Assembly: GCA_012510865.1 (NCBI GenBank) | Contig: JAAZHF010000406.1 | Location: 1-7,134 of the forward strand | DNA from: Gammaproteobacteria bacterium | GTDB lineage: Bacteria; Pseudomonadota; Gammaproteobacteria; Xanthomonadales; Xanthomonadaceae | Direction: 5' to 3' | Length of the DNA: 7,134 nucleotides | Shown: positions 6,545-7,134 of the stretch, in pieces | Numbering within the stretch: position 1 is the stretch's first letter | How the letters are laid out: each line of letters begins with the position of its first letter | Notes under the pieces: generated by a model | Told to the model about the DNA's origin: nothing | Database searches by the model: none | Seen by the model: only the letters and a program-made list of their open reading frames with translations | Position numbers and translations under genes: made by a program

Positions 6545-6575
6545 TTCACACTTGCGGTCGAAAGTGCGGTATGGT
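6545..6575 (+). promoter_or_regulatory. Putative promoter of the cold-shock gene
   Basis: TATGGT (6570-6575) is a plausible -10 and TTCACA (6545-6550) a possible -35, with a rather long 19-bp spacer. CACTT (6549-6553) and AAGTG (6562-6566) form a short dyad inside the spacer, and TGCGGT occurs at 6553-6558 and again at 6565-6570. The region is less GC-rich than the surroundings. Start of transcription near 6582 would give a leader of about 180 nt. Confidence 0.4.
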
Positions 6576-6762
6576 GCGCCCACTGTTCAAAGCGGGATCA
6601 CGGTACATCGTGGCTCCGGTGCGGTAGATCCAAGGTTTCAAGGCCGGTCACGGCCGGGTCCTGACGATCCGCTCCATCGTTCCTGTGTTACCCCTTGCTC
6701 TGCAGTCTCGGATCCGCCAGGCGGACCGTGCCAATCCAAAAACTGTTCCAAGGAGTAACACC
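6576..6762 (+). promoter_or_regulatory. Long 5' leader of the cold-shock gene
   Basis: About 187 non-coding bases lie between the putative -10 and the csp start codon. Long structured leaders are known for E. coli cspA-type mRNAs, where they act as temperature sensors. Visible here are CACG/CGTG (6599-6602 with 6609-6612), GGATC/GATCC (6595-6599 with 6627-6631), and GGCCG-GTCA-CGGCC (6642-6655). ACTGTTCAAAG (6582-6592) near the expected 5' end recurs as ACTGTTCCAAG (6742-6752), the second copy overlapping the AAGGAG ribosome site. Thermosensing is inferred by analogy. No cold-box match is evident to me. Confidence 0.4.
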
Positions 6763-6972
6763 ATGTCCGATCGTCAGACCGGCACCGTCAAGTGGTTCAA
6801 CGACGCCAAGGGCTTCGGCTTCATCACGCCCGAGAGCGGCCAGGACCTGTTCGTGCACTTCCGTTCCATCCAGGGCACCGGCTTCAAGTCGCTGCAGGAA
6901 GGCCAGAAGGTTTCGTTCAAGGTCGTGCAGGGCCAGAAGGGCCTGCAGGCCGACGAAGTCCAGGCCATCTAA
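6763..6972 (+). CDS. CspA-family cold-shock protein
   Basis: A 69-aa single cold-shock domain that binds single-stranded RNA and DNA, usually melting mRNA structure in the cold or in growth transitions. [19 protein letters not shown] (6-24) contains RNP1 (KGFGFI, 16-21), and DLFVHF (28-33) is RNP2. The length matches the family. The ATG at 6763 has AAGGAG (6750-6755) seven bases upstream; an upstream in-frame GTG/ATG region is ignored because the protein would then start before the conserved core without support. It is monocistronic: a long leader precedes it and a strong terminator follows. The family has several paralogues per genome, so I do not give a letter. Confidence 0.96.
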   Translation: MSDRQTGTVKWFNDAKGFGFITPESGQDLFVHFRSIQGTGFKSLQEGQKVSFKVVQGQKGLQADEVQAI

Positions 6973-6996
6973 GGCCGGCTTCGCCGCTGTACACGG

Positions 6997-7030
6997 GCCC
7001 CGGACGGCAACGTCCGGGGCTTTTTCTTTT
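6997..7030 (+). terminator. Rho-independent terminator of the cold-shock gene
   Basis: A perfect 10-bp stem, GCCCCGGACG (6997-7006) with CGTCCGGGGC (7011-7020), closes on a GCAA tetraloop (7007-7010). It is followed at once by TTTTTCTTTT (7021-7030). It lies 25 bp after the csp stop codon and is the clearest terminator in the window. Confidence 0.95.
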
Positions 7031-7067
7031 CCCGGCCCTGCGTGAGCATCGGCGTCACGCACGGGTG

Positions 7068-7075
7068 GCTAGCCT
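7068..7075 (+). promoter_or_regulatory. Possible -10 element for the last gene
   Basis: GCTAGCCT lies 35 nt before the ATG at 7111 and repeats the GCTAGCCT found 30 nt before the transporter start (2715-2722). No clear -35 is visible. Confidence 0.3.
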
Positions 7076-7110
7076 GTAGGCATCGAGGACTGCACAGGGG
7101 GAGTTCTGGC

Positions 7111-7134
7111 ATGGGCCGTGTTGTCGACCGCATC
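7111..7134 (+). CDS. Start of an unidentified gene, cut by the window end
   Basis: Only eight codons (MGRVVDRI) are present. The start is credible because GGGGGAG (7097-7103) is a good ribosome site about 7 nt before the ATG, a -10-like GCTAGCCT lies upstream, and the cold-shock terminator separates it from the previous gene. The product cannot be inferred. Confidence 0.55.

Overview
The window looks like an ordinary chromosomal stretch from a high-GC gammaproteobacterium, most likely of the Lysobacter/Luteimonas/Xanthomonas group. This rests on the base composition, the GC-rich third codon positions and the protein types (a long POT peptide transporter, an exported M14 peptidase, a small CspA-like protein with a long leader). 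The taxonomic call is inference from style, not from a marker gene.

Layout, left to right. Positions 1-819 (+) hold the 3' part of a membrane-anchored diguanylate cyclase with an intact GGDEF site and I-site. It converges on an exported M14-family metallopeptidase at 829-2634 (-). The first 57 bases of the window are an exact inverted copy of 1162-1218 inside that peptidase gene, so the left edge is either a foldback (assembly or amplification) chimera or a real local inverted duplication. Across a 118-bp divergent spacer, a POT/PTR2 proton-coupled oligopeptide transporter (2753-4393, +) overlaps by ATGA with a rhomboid intramembrane protease (4390-5004, +). A 61-aa protein with a DxDxDGxxC motif lies on the other strand (5006-5191, -).

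After a 207-bp spacer comes a second + strand group. It has a 262-aa Lys/Ala-rich, histone-H1-like protein with six 15-bp repeats encoding (A/T)KKAT-type pentapeptides (5399-6187), and 15 bp later a 92-aa YjdJ-type GNAT protein (6203-6481). Next are a cold-shock protein with a probable long leader (6763-6972), a strong Rho-independent terminator with a GCAA tetraloop (6997-7030), and the first eight codons of another gene (7111-7134).

How the genes may work together. The exported peptidase and the divergent peptide transporter fit a peptide-scavenging pair: trimming outside the cytoplasm, uptake by proton symport. The rhomboid is translationally coupled to the transporter, but no functional link is known to me. 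The basic DNA-binding-like protein and the small acetyltransferase form a likely operon, which raises the untested idea that its lysines are acetylated. I see no CRISPR array, transposon, tRNA, rRNA or phage genes, and I did not find a convincing new system. The items most worth a second look are the inverted duplication at the left edge and the H1-like/GNAT pair.
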